Shown here: positions 14,098 to 25,428 of the stretch, one piece after another
How the letters are laid out: each line of letters begins with the position of its first letter
How positions within the stretch are numbered: the stretch's first letter is position 1
Notes under the pieces: generated by a model
The model's database searches: none
The model's input: only the letters and a program-made list of their open reading frames with translations
What the model was told of the DNA's origin: nothing
Assembly (NCBI GenBank): GCA_037074765.1
Contig: JBAMDO010000015.1
Location: 186,001 to 250,000 of the forward strand
Origin: Mansonella perstans
Taxonomy: Eukaryota; Nematoda; Chromadorea; Rhabditida; Onchocercidae
Reading direction: 5' to 3'
DNA length: 64,000 nt
Made by a program: the position numbers and the translations under genes

Positions 14098-15652
14098 CGT
14101 AATACTCCTGAAATTTTTACCCTGAATAATTTAAAATTTAGCCAGATTTTCATCATCATCCTATGATTTACTACCTAAAACTTCAATAGAGACAAGAATA
14201 AGTACATACTGTCCAATTCATTTTCAACGGACTATTTATCGAGCGTTAAATTGCTTAATCAGTCCGTGTCTCCTTACGTCTATCAAAGTGTGGAACGATT
14301 CATCTTGGTCGCTAAACATTCGATAGCCGTAAAAGACGACGTTTCGGCTCAGTGACGTATGCGCAGTGGATGGATTCGGTAGGGTGTCATTGTTTCGTGT
14401 GAATAGCGCGCTGATTAGGTGAGGCTTCATGCATGCATTTTAATAAAGCATGCATGGATTCGATGCAAACACGTGTGCAAAAAAAAAAAAAAAAAAAAAA
14501 TCAATTAGCTTAAGCAGTAGAAAGTAAGCAAATGAAGTATTAATGAAATGAAAAAGTCATAAAATCTATACTTATCTAATGTATAAAATTATAAAGTTTA
14601 AAAATAAATAATTGGAAATGAGTGTAATTTAATGATTGAAAAAAGTTCAATTAGTCATTAAAAATATTAGAAAGTTAGTTTTTGTTACAAATGTATTATT
14701 ATTTGGCTTTTAAATAATTTCACAAAACATATTTAATTTAATACAGGCGCAATTGATATACTAAAAAATTATTTTGTTCCGTAAATTATTAAAATATCAA
14801 TTTTAAAATAATATTAATTTTATTTTAGAATCATTATTTCAAGCTTCCATTTAGATTCCTTTATCAGTAACAGTTTGATAACTACTATCTAACTGCATCT
14901 TTCCATTCATTTCTGTTAATTTAATTTAATTTCCAAATTGTCATGATTAATTTTTGTTATAGTATTGAGAATAAACATATAGTTTTCATTGTCTTATCTT
15001 TAAATCATATATGAAAACTGAGATAAGATAATTTTGATATTTCAAATGAAATTCCTAACAATAAAATGATTGCACATAGTTGTTTGTATCACTTGCACGA
15101 GACTTCTCTGTAAATTATCTATCATACTATAGTAATTTTGCTAAACATAATTTATCTTGATTCATTATAACTATATGCTGTTAATTTTATAATAGTGAAA
15201 TATTATTTGCGCTTGCCTCGTACATACCATAGAATTATTTGACTCATATTTTTGTAAGAAATGAAATTGAAGAATTAAGTTTCAAATTTTTGGTTTGAGA
15301 ATAGAAAGAGATAGTTTGAAAAGAGGAGAATTACAAACACTAAGAGGATAATGAAAAGATAGTCTTCAACAATTGTTCCAATAGTTTTTATTTTTATGTA
15401 GTGAAAGATTTAATCTGTACTGAAGTTTGTAATGTTTATAATGTAAGTTTTCTATTGAGACCACTAGAAAACTGGGTTGCTTAAAAACCTTATATAATAG
15501 CCTCAGTCCATTGGAGAACTGCAGTAACGTTTATAGTACTTCACTGGCTTTATGTTTTTTTAATTGATTTTGCAATTTTTAAAAACTTATCTTAATTTCC
15601 GAAATAGCTCAACCTTACAATGAAATAATCGACCCACTTAGTTTAATTTCAG
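14098..15652. promoter_or_regulatory. Divergent promoter region and 5' part of the NADAR gene
   Basis: The interval separates the RRP12 start from the first exon I can support for the NADAR gene. Positions 14220-14430 are clearly richer in G+C than the surroundings and contain a GTGACGTATGCGCA stretch resembling CRE and NRF-1 half-sites. This suggests a bidirectional promoter. Two candidate short first exons for the plus-strand gene are present, both in the right phase: MDS ending at 14378 and MDSMQTR ending at 14474. Neither can be confirmed by eye. The rest (14500-15650) is AT-rich with no coding signal and would be intron. Confidence 0.45.
14428..14456. repeat. Perfect 9-bp inverted repeat (CATGCATGC / GCATGCATG)
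   Basis: The arms are 14428-14436 and 14448-14456 with an 11-nt loop. It sits at the edge of the GC-richer divergent promoter and overlaps one candidate start codon. A run of about two dozen A follows from about 14479. Confidence 0.8.
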
Positions 15653-18600
15653 GGTGAATTCATACAGCCTGTTGCATCATCCTACCACTGTAAGTTTGAG
15701 TCATTTTATCCATTTTAACATCGAATCTTTTATTTTATTTGGGACTACTAATATTGAGTCTTTTACTTTATCTCAGACTACTATCAATAAAACGAAAATA
15801 ACAGTAGTTCGCTACACTGAAAAAGGTTGATATTCGGTCTTAAACATTATATACTGCGCACTGCTTAAATTAAGTTCATTTTCATTTTTTTCTAATTATA
15901 TCTATCAATTTAGCTTGGCCACGTTACGAGAGTCGCGGTAGTGGTCGTCTGCTAAGAAATTTATCTGGACCAATGGGTTTTCGAGGTGGTCGTTTTGGCT
16001 ATGGGCCAATGCGGATGCCTCGTGGGGCGCCACGATTTATGTACGGACGTATCATGAAGCGGGGATTTGTGCAAAGGAGACCGTTTGAAGTTAGACATTT
16101 TCAATGGTTTTTTCACGAAATTACAAATTAAACTTACCTAAAACGCTTGTCATTTATTTCTGTTAGTTAGTGGTTAAGTTGATGACCTTTTATTTGGTTC
16201 TGCGGAAGGTCTTGCTGAAAAAATGATTTGGTTGTATCACGATTGTTAATTCTTCTTTTTTTAGTTCAAAAAATTGCCTGAAGCAGCCAAATATAAAGAG
16301 TATGCGGTCGCTCCCGACAACATAATATGTTTCTCAGGCTTTCAAAATGTCTTTACAGCTCAACACGATGTTTGTATCTTTTCCTGCTTGATTTTAAAAA
16401 TTTTTAAATCAGAACGTAGGCAGCTAGTTCTATTTTCTCATTATCATTAAATTTGGCAGAAATGAATTTCAAGTTAGCTGTGATCACAAGTGACGTTGAT
16501 GCTTTGCGGTATTTTTGTTCATAATTGTAGCTTGCAGATTTGATTATTTGTTAAGTTTGCAGTTTCCGCTGGAAATCGATGGTCGAGTATATGACAATGT
16601 GAACCATTTTTATCAGCTTGCCAAAACAGAAGCGCTTTGTGGAGTTACATCGTTACTGATGACAGAATGTGTTGAAATCGATGGTTCATCAAAATCAACA
16701 CCTAAAGACTATAACACACTTGCACGAAATATCCTGAAAATCAATAAAGTGAGCTATTAAATTATAGGAGGCGTAACTTATAAAATTGTACCTAAAAGTT
16801 ATATACAAATCAAAATCATTTTTGACTTACTCTAAGTTTTTTATGCACACGATATTGAAAAAGAAGTAATGGCGTATCCCAGTCATTGCAAAGAATAATG
16901 CAGTTCGAAGCTTCTCTTATATCAAAATGAAATAATTGCAGGTGAGTAGAAGCGCGGCAGAAGAATGGCGAAAAGGTCCTGGTCTTGAAGCAATGCAGGT
17001 ATATAGTGAAATTATCAAATAAATTTTTAGTAAGGGTCTTTAGTTTTGTTTGTTTTTTTTCATTCATCATCTCCTTCACATTCCTGCAATTTTCAAACTA
17101 TGAACATTCAAATGATCTCAAACTTATTTTACATGTCTGATAAACTTTTAGTTGAGTTTTACTTCTCTGAATTTTGAAATGTGCAGTTTTCTCAATGACT
17201 TGAATAGTCATAATGACTGGACGGCTTATACAGTTGACATGGAACGAATAAGAAATGAACGTGATTGCCGTAATTATCAGAGCTCTTCTTGCATCATAAT
17301 GTTCTATATAATTGATTAGAGAATAATACTCAAATCTTCTCCTTACTATTCTTTTCATTTTTTAAACTGGTGGAGATGATACGACAGTAATTCAGTGATT
17401 AAAGTTTCCAAATATCTTTGGTCAGTGAAAGTTTTTTTCAGCGTGCACTCTTAGCAAAAGTTGAACAGTGTGAAGAACTTCGAAAGGAATTAACGGATTC
17501 TGGCGACAAGTTGCTTGTGCATTGTTTCGGTGGCGACGATTTTTATGCAAGTGCTTGTAATCACAACTACATACAGGATTGGGCGAAAAGCATGCAGAAC
17601 AACAAAGTCATGATTAAAGTAATCAAAATTTTGTTATCGCAGTAGTCCGTAGCAGATTAGTGGGCAGCTTAATGTTGAAATTTCATCAATGATTGAATTA
17701 CAGAACTATTTGTTTTTTTTTTTTGATTCAAATAATATCATGCAACAAATGACCATCCATTTCTAAACAGTCAAAGTAGTTTTTCTTTTTGCTCTTCTAG
17801 ATTCCAATGGAATTTCCGTTAACTAATGAAACAGTTCTCTCAATTCCTAAGTTTGGTCTTGGTCGAAATGTACTGGGCGTAATTTATATGCAGTTAAGAG
17901 AAATGGTACTTTTTATTATTTCCTGTACTTTTTTTGTTTTGAGACAGTTTTTTCAAGATGAAGCTTTTACATAAAATTTCATTTCCTCTTATAATGATGT
18001 TTTCCAGTTGCGGGACGGTGTTTTACCATACAAGGGAAAAGCAAGCAAGGTATATATTTCGGAATTATGTCAAATGGTAATGTCGGCGAACATTTTTTAG
18101 AAAGTTAAAATTGACTTTCTAAAAAGTCTTCTGTTTGATGATTATATTTTTCTAGTTCATTGCATTTATAATGCAGTACTGCAAAAGGTAGAATGAATTT
18201 AGCTATTATTTCGTGTGGAATTTGAGTTCTTCACTCCGTGACAATTGTAGGCTTCAAGTGAAAGTCAAAGTATGGAAATGCAATCTGAAGAGTTGGCAGG
18301 ACCAAGTATTGTCCCAAGTGTACCAGCTCCACTTAAGGTATTTTTTTTCGTCTAATTTTTCTTCAGTTTTTTTCATTTTTGATAAGTTCCATGAACACTA
18401 TTTCAGATATTGTTTAGTAGTTCCTTCATGTTACCGCTGTTTCCTTTGTTCATTGGACATAGTGAAACTTTAATTAGATGGAATCGAATATGTAATATTT
18501 AAAATCTTGGGAAGAACGATTTTTTAATTGATCAGTTCGAGGTGCGAGTATGTTTCGAGACCAAAGAAATTTGATCGAGATTCATTCTTAGTCTTGTGCA

Positions 18601-19251
18601 CCTCTTAAGAACTGGTGGATTATTTCCGCATTTATTTTACTTTCGAGGGCAATATTTAAGAAAAACTGATCATCTAAATACATTTAAACTATAAGTGTTT
18701 GTTTCAGTTCTGTATAAAACATAAAGTTTTAGAGTGACATGCGTGATAATAGTTCAAGTGATGGTTTCATTATTGGCGGTGGATCGATTCAGGTTAATTT
18801 TCATTTGCTTCAAGAGTATACAGATTTCAATTTTTCATTAATATGTTTTTTTGTGCATACAAAAAGACATTGATCGATTATTTCCGCATTAATTCTGCGC
18901 TTTTCAAAAAGCGATGTTTTCATACTGCTAGAGGCAAGTACTGTAGCTAAAAAAAATGATTCATATACACATCTAATATAGGAATGTGAAGATGTTTTTT
19001 CTGAAATTTTTTCTCCAATTTGATAGAAATAGTTTTTCAAGAGCCAAAATTTAAGATTACAATGTTTGATTTTTTTGTGATCTTTCTTAAAAAGTTGCCT
19101 AAGCTTGAAGGTAGATTAATTCGTTTAAAAGAGTTTTCATTTGTAAAATTGCTTTCAGAGTTCAATGAAGTCGCGTTCTACAACTACTGCTACTTCTCGC
19201 AATGTGCTTTCGGTACCTTTGGAGTATCTTGCCAGCTTCAGCAGCAAGTGA
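15653..19251 (+). CDS. NADAR (YbiA/DUF1768-like) domain protein with Gly/Arg-rich N-terminus (5' exon unresolved)
   Basis: Eleven exons fit in phase: 15653-15689, 15914-16089, 16265-16369, 16563-16748, 16942-16998, 17442-17618, 17801-17905, 18008-18049, 18251-18337, 18733-18792 and 19159-19251. They give 374 residues plus an unlocated N-terminal exon. After a basic RG/GR-rich segment (GFRGGRFGYGPMRMPRG) comes a NADAR fold in E. coli YbiA order: ICFSGF, FPLEIDGRVYDNVNHFYQLAK, LARNIL, AEEWRK, ALLAKVEQCEELRKEL, LLVHCFGGDDFYAS, then LGRNVLGVIYMQLRE. Known NADAR enzymes are N-glycosidases; some act on riboflavin-pathway intermediates, others remove ADP-ribose from guanine. The Ser/Thr-rich C-terminal tail looks disordered. 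The RG-rich segment suggests RNA binding, which is inference. A possible 7-codon microexon at 16474-16494 was left out because direct joining gives better family spacing. Confidence 0.87.
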
Positions 19252-20506
19252 TAGGTTTATACAACTGAGGTTGGAGCAACTTGACCTTCACTTTTTTCAA
19301 AATGATTCCAGACTTAAAGCCATGGTTTTGTGCTTTATATTTCCGAGAAAAAAAGTCTTCAAAAACTGAAAAAAAGTCTCCTGTTTATTTAAAAAATTGG
19401 TGCGTAAATTTATGATTATTCATTCTATGTCTGATCTTTCAATAATATTTTCAATAATATTTGCTGTTTTTTTAGACAATCGTATGACTTTATTATAAAA
19501 TATTTAGAAAGGATTTTTATGATTTTAACTTTTTTTTCTGGATGTGGACTATTTCTTTTCAAATATGTTTAAGTTTTATTGAAGTTTGTAATACATTATC
19601 TTCGATTTCGCTTAAGAGTTGTTTTTCTTGGGTTAAAAAAAAAGTGTGAGAAAATATTATCTACGCTGCTTTTCAATGTCGATATCGTATGTGAAAAGGG
19701 TTGCTGAAAGTCGCAGTCAGCATGGATTTTTTGGAGATTGTTTCTGGCTATTTTTTTATCCACTTTGAAAAATGTTGTTGAATTCTGTTTATGCTATTAT
19801 TGTTTGTGTTGTTGTTCTTGAACTTGTACTCGATATTTATATTTTTGCATTTCTACATAATTAGATACAGTAACTCCCTTCATTTTACCGTAAATTTGAT
19901 TCTTTAAAAATTTGATCAATAAATTGAATCAAAAAGAATGAATTTGATCTTCTCGTTATTTAAATTGCAATTTATGCTTTAGTAATAGTGGACGAATTTA
20001 ATTTGCAGGACAGCTGTCTGAAAAGATTTTCAGAGCATCTGTGGCCAACATGTTTGCTCCTCTCTTTTACCCCTTATCGTGCATTTTTGTTTTTATTCAT
20101 TGTACTTTGCAGAAAAATGCTGTTCTTACGTTAAGCGGGTGGAGAGAAATTAATATTTCGCCCATATTAAATTCGGAATTTTGAGTGGGTAAGGATAGAT
20201 TATGCTTACAATTTAGAAATTTATCGCATTGTATTTAGTTTTTTTTTTCTGTGCCAAATTTATAAATTTATTTGAATTGAGGGAATTGGAAAAGATGTAG
20301 TAGAAATCTACTAAATTTATGATTTGCTTTTAGAAATGCAGTTCCATTTGGGACTCATATCTGTTACAAAAAAATTGTAATCATCAAATGCGGAATTATT
20401 AGTTGTTTATTGCTTAGATCTTTTTAATTCACTGGTCAAATAATCGAAGCAGGAGTTGGTCCTTGATTTCTCTCAGTGGGACGAAACGCTTTCAACATAT
20501 TTTCAG
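19252..20506. other. No supported gene; 3' flank of NADAR gene and possible 5' part of the next gene
   Basis: This AT-rich stretch should include the NADAR 3' UTR. A plus-strand open frame from about 20009 to 20184, preceded by TTTGCAG, encodes QLSEKIF..MFAPLF and might be an exon of the next gene. I could not link it to a donor in the right phase. Confidence 0.35.
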
Positions 20507-21886
20507 TTGGCATGAAATGGCGAGATATTAATGTTTTTGAAATGAAAAACGAATCAAGGATTGGAAAGCGGGTTTCTTCAGGTATTATTAATTGCATGCT
20601 GATTGTTGATTCTTTTTACGTTTTGTTGCACACTGGAGAAAAAAATCAGTGTGGTAATGTGTATTACCAGATAGATTTTGATAGCTAAAATCATTCGAGT
20701 TAAAAATGGTGAAACTGAAACGAATATAAATTCAACGATAAGATAGTTGATCTAAAATTTTGTTTCGATTCGAATTCATAAAGTTGCTGCATAGAAATAT
20801 TTGCAGGAAATTATACTTTTTATGAAAGACAATGTTTTCAAGTTCTATGTTTTTTTGGCATTGAATTGATTGAAAAGATCATTTCGTTTTCTCTCCTTAA
20901 TTTATAAATTGAAGCATGGCTAAACTTATCACGCACGACAAGTGTATAGCATTTTAGAGCCGAAATTAAACGAATGATAATTTTTCGAATTAAGTTGCAA
21001 GAAAAATAAATGAATTTGCTCATTTAGGCAGTCATAGGCATTTTTGGAAACTTTTTCAGCTTTGTGATCTGTTGTTCTGCTGCTAAGTTCAACAAATCTG
21101 ACCAAGGACGTGATATGTGGATTTTCATTTGTATATTTTGTTGTTCTTTATGATTGTTCTTGTTGACATATTGTTATGTTTGGTGCTCCCAAAAAATTCT
21201 ACGGTTATGAATTTTTGGTAATATTTTCAAAATGTTGATAAAAAATCTTTTTTAATGAGAGCATATGATATTGTTGAGAGTTAATTCATATATGGCAAGA
21301 GAATACTTTTGATTTTATGAGTTGATTCAGCTTATCCATGAATCTTGATTGTATGAAAATACATTTCAATCGAAATAATTTTAAATTTTGAATATTTAAT
21401 ACAGATTGTGTCAACAGTAGGGTTACTTATATGTTGGGATCTCTCGTAATTTGAAATTGATTGATGTCCTTCTAATTTTATGAAATCACTTCTAAAATTG
21501 GAGTTTATCGGAAACAGACAAACAAAATCCACTGTCCTCAGTGTAGCAAATTGTAAAACTTACAATGTAGATGGAAGCAGTAATCTTATCAAGCTTGAAG
21601 TTATCAAGCTCTGTATCGTTTAAATAAATCTCACAATATTAATATTGTTCCAAGTCAGTCATCAGAGGAAAATTACAATTCTTTCCTAACTGATATTCTC
21701 TTTTATAATTCAATCCCTCAGAGATGTACTGGAAAAATTGTATGCAAGCGTCGTGCTAGAAATTATGGTACATTGCGGTTTCCAAATTCTTTAAACGATA
21801 TTACTGTAGTAAATGATATGCTTGGCCCCGATATTCCAGCTGAATTCAATATTGTAGAAGATATACTACTTTGGACTGATGAATAA
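20507..21886 (+). CDS. 3' part of an unrecognised gene (two exons)
   Basis: Two segments look like exons and fit each other in phase. Exon 20507-20581 lies between TTTTCAG and a GT donor and encodes GMKWRDINVFEMKNESRI plus a short continuation. Exon 21609-21886 continues as ALYRLNKSHNINIVPSQSS and ends in DILLWTDE and a TAA stop. The second exon is a 93-codon open frame in an AT-rich setting and has an ordinary, well-mixed amino acid composition, including a KRRARNYG basic patch and a DMLGPDIPAEF acidic end. I do not recognise the family. The 5' exons were not found, so this is at most a C-terminal fragment. Other small exons may lie in the 1 kb between the two parts. Confidence 0.45.
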
Positions 21887-22630
21887 AGTTAGAGCGAATA
21901 AACTGTTGCAAAAATATGTTATCAATTATCCAAAACATTTTTTAATGCTTATGATCCACTAGAAAAAAAGATTAATTGCATTGCTAAAAAGCTGAGTAGT
22001 AGAGTTGATTTTTGCATAGCATTTTGGTGATGGCTATCGGACAGTACAATCGAAAATGATATCAATACGTCGATCTTCGCCAAATCTTGTAATTGGCATC
22101 GACAGATCTTCTTTCCTAATCTGTTTCCAGGAAGCACGTTCATTGATGAAACCATTTGTGCAATAATATACGTGATTTGCAATTTCCAAACTGAGCAACA
22201 AAAGGATCAAATAAACTTGTCATGGAAGATAATGAATATAAATATAATTAAGGTACGACTAAATTTTCAGTTAATAATCTCTGGCATCTAGACATTCAAT
22301 TGCCTGTATTTAGAATTTCCGTAAACCGAGACTCATTGGTAGTACGAACAGCATGAAGGGACTGCAAATTTTAATCGGGAAATGAGAAGAAAGATTGCAA
22401 ATATAGCAATAATGGTTTTGAAAAAATGATTAATTGATTAAGGGTTAGTGATTTCGAATGATGGTCGGCACGAATAAAAATACGGGTTGCAAAGAAGGTA
22501 GCGCAGTGAGTTGAAAACAGTTCAGGGTTTTCCTTAATAATGCGTCAAAAGTTTGATTAAGGTTCATTTAAATTAACAAGATTTATCATTATTTTTGTGG
22601 TCCATGCTACAAATGAAAAACCAAAATGAT
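21887..22630. other. Intergenic, convergent; nothing supported
   Basis: This is a 3' to 3' interval between the plus-strand fragment and the minus-strand RING-like gene. The minus ORF at 21949-22182 and an ATG-less minus open frame around 22380-22540 have no recognisable content. Confidence 0.4.
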
Positions 22631-23855
22631 CTAGAAAATGTTGGTTGTCACTGGAACAGATCAATAATTAATGCTTCAGAAAGAAGCTTGTTTCGAATCA
22701 TGAAAGAAGGATAGATTTGAACCTATTGCATTTTTTTTGTTTATGTGAAAAATGACCTGAATAAGGAAAAATATCAGGACTGTTGATTATATTTGTCAGG
22801 TTGAATTAGTTATTGAGAAAAATTAATTAACCTGCTGAGTCGTTCATATTCCTTTAACATATTTACTGTCTGCAACATTGTGTAGTCGCCGTATATTTCT
22901 ATAATTTGCTGCCGACGACATACTTTATCACAATTTGGTAATGGAGTGAAGGTTGTTAAGCGTACTTCCACCAAACAAAGGCATGGCCTACTTTCTAACA
23001 TAGTTGGTACTATGTTCTGTTCCCTCTCAAAAAATTATCATATAAAAAGATAAATGATTTAAGTTTTGATTTAAACATTCCAAATGAAAATGAGTTAGAA
23101 AAAGTAGCAGTTGATAGGATCTCTGTTATTAGTATGATATGGTTTTCCCTTTTCTTGTAACATAAGCAAAATTTCTATTAATACATTATTTGTAGCCGTT
23201 TTATGCGAAGACATACTAACACTGTCTTGAATTTCACGACGATGTCGATGACTATTTGAACGCGAATATGCTAAATCCGTTTGATAGCAGCTCAAATTTG
23301 GACAACCAAATCCATTAACTAAATGTAGAAAAATTATGAGCAAATGAAATTGATAATAAATGGCATACAAACTGCGCTACTACAGGCAAGCAGCAAAAAT
23401 GTTATACTAAACAAACCAGTTTTAACAGCAGGTGCTTTTTGGAAACATTCTCGACAAATGTAATGATCACATAGGCCCATAATACGCATTTCGCTTACTG
23501 GCTGCAAAAATTATATCAGTGTGAATTACGTTACTGTTAGTAATATGTTGAATATGCTTGTTGTTAATAGGTGCTCTAACAAACAAATATTTAGTGTCCA
23601 AAGTAGATTGTTTTCTTTTTCCTTATTTTTACGGTGATTAAATGATATTTCGATGAGCTTGCCATATCTCTTTACAGTATGTTTTAAGAGTTTCAGCAAA
23701 ATGCTGAAGTTAACCTTAATTTTTCCGCATGGTCCATCACAACGGCACTCTCGGATTCGCCGATTAGGAATATTACTTGGCGCAACGCGTTTACAAATTT
23801 GCATTTCTGCTGTTGAAATATCTTGCTTTGGGGACACTAAAATTTTTGATAACAT
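22631..23855 (-). CDS. Small RING-like zinc-finger protein
   Basis: Six exons join with consistent phases: 23715-23855, 23417-23501, 23162-23318, 22832-23023, 22757-22779 and 22631-22650, giving 205 residues. The N-terminal half carries Cys/His spacing of a RING or RING-like finger. It begins CRCDGPC, continues LCDHYICREC (C-x-H-x2-C-x2-C), and ends GCPNLSC (C-x4-C), with the ligands split over three exons. A Ser/His/Arg-rich linker follows, then VEVRLTTFTPLP..QQIIEIYGDYTMLQTVNMLKE, which could be a ubiquitin-like beta-grasp element. RING proteins are usually E3 ubiquitin ligases; that function is inference. The donor of exon 3 (AT|GTTACA) is weak, and the frame would otherwise run on to a stop at 23095. 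The start is the first ATG after an acceptor-like ATTCAG, so an upstream exon is possible. Confidence 0.62.
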
Positions 23856-25428
23856 TTGTTTGCCTGAATGATTAGAGCCATTAAAGACTTATCGCTGATC
23901 TGCAAGTAGCCTGCAATTTGCTTGTATCCAAATTATTTAAGGGCAGGAAAGTACAATTTAGAAATCATAAAGTAAGAACTGATCAATTTCAACTTCGCTT
24001 CAAAAATCTTTTAAACGAATCGTTTTATACTCTTTCAGCAAAATGTGAAATAACTTCCCATTCTCCCGATACTTCTAAATATGTTATTTTATCTTCCATC
24101 TTCATTAAGAACAAAAAGAGTAAGAAATTAGATTGTAGTACGAATATTGAAATGAAAATGATAACCAGAAATCATACAATTCATAAATGAAAATTGAGGA
24201 CACGCAGGTAGCACTTTATGATCCGTTGATTTTGATGATTCGAATTGTTCCAAATCATGCCATGTTACTGTATATATATATAGCTGCCTTAAGTTCAGTG
24301 TGATCAGTGGTAAATCAATTAGAATACTGAATGACCAATTTCAAAATATTTCAAGAACCTGATCCAACTAGAAGATTGATGTTCTTTTTACCTTCCATCT
24401 GACTCGGTACAGAGGCGCAAATCGCGGCTATCAATACGGCATGACTGGTTTCTTATCACTGGTGGTAAAAATCGAGACATCACTTAATTTCCCAATTGCT
24501 AAAGATTGAAAAGTCTTGAATCTTTTTTGTATATTGATACTTGATTCGTTGTAATTTAGAACGATTCACTGAAGAATGTATAGGACACATGAAAAAATGC
24601 ACTGCTAATGATCCAAACTTCCCATGAAATTTCACAAAATTTCAAAAAAAAAATTCAAAAATTAAATAGGATTCGATTATTCCAAATGATACCTGCAAGC
24701 AAGAACACGAATGATACTTGCAATACGCAGCACGAGAGGTAGTACTTGATGCAAAGAAGCGAATAACTGAAATGAATTTGCTTTATATAAATTGTTTTTA
24801 TAAATAAGTGAAATTTTGCATAAAAATTATGGAACTCAAATCTTTTTCTGAACTCTGCGCTCTTTTTAAAATAATAAATTTTAACTCCTTGTGATTTATC
24901 AAGTATAACAAGATACGTTTGAACAACTAAGAAAAAAAAACTCCTGATGAGAGTAAAACTATAAGTATTCAATGCTATAACACTTGTGGTATGTTACCAT
25001 AGAAATCGAATTTTAGAGCAGTCGAATTTTTGCTGTTAGAAGAAGCAAATTTTTCCCAAGAGTTTACAAGATTCAGTTTACAAGATTTTCGCGAAACAAC
25101 TTGTTCACACTTAATTTTCTGCCTTCACACTCATGATCTAATACATATCATGCGCTTAGAAAGTGATTAAGCTTCAGAGAGATTTAGATTAGTATCATTT
25201 CAATCACTACTTCTAAACGACTGCCCGCTTGCCGGTGATCCATCTGGTAAACACAATGTGACTGAAAATTATGTTGCTACCTCGAGAGAAGCTTAGACGT
25301 TATTGATGATTATGATACCTCCACGTAGGCTACAATCCATATTTCTTGATCTTGTTCAGTAACAACAAGGATAATCATAATTTATTGACAAGTATAAAAT
25401 ATGCAGCATTTACAAAATGACACATCAA
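23856..25428. other. Intergenic; nothing supported
   Basis: This AT-rich stretch lies between two minus-strand genes. The minus ORF 24655-24972 and plus ORF 23918-24190 show no family motif and are probably chance. The promoter of the RING-like gene and the 3' UTR of the membrane-protein gene should lie here. At about 1.6 kb the gap is much larger than the roughly 100 bp seen in nematode operons. Confidence 0.4.

Noticed and set aside
16474..16494. Seven-codon microexon in the NADAR gene
   Set aside because: Phase-compatible, but joining 16369 directly to 16563 matches the YbiA spacing better.
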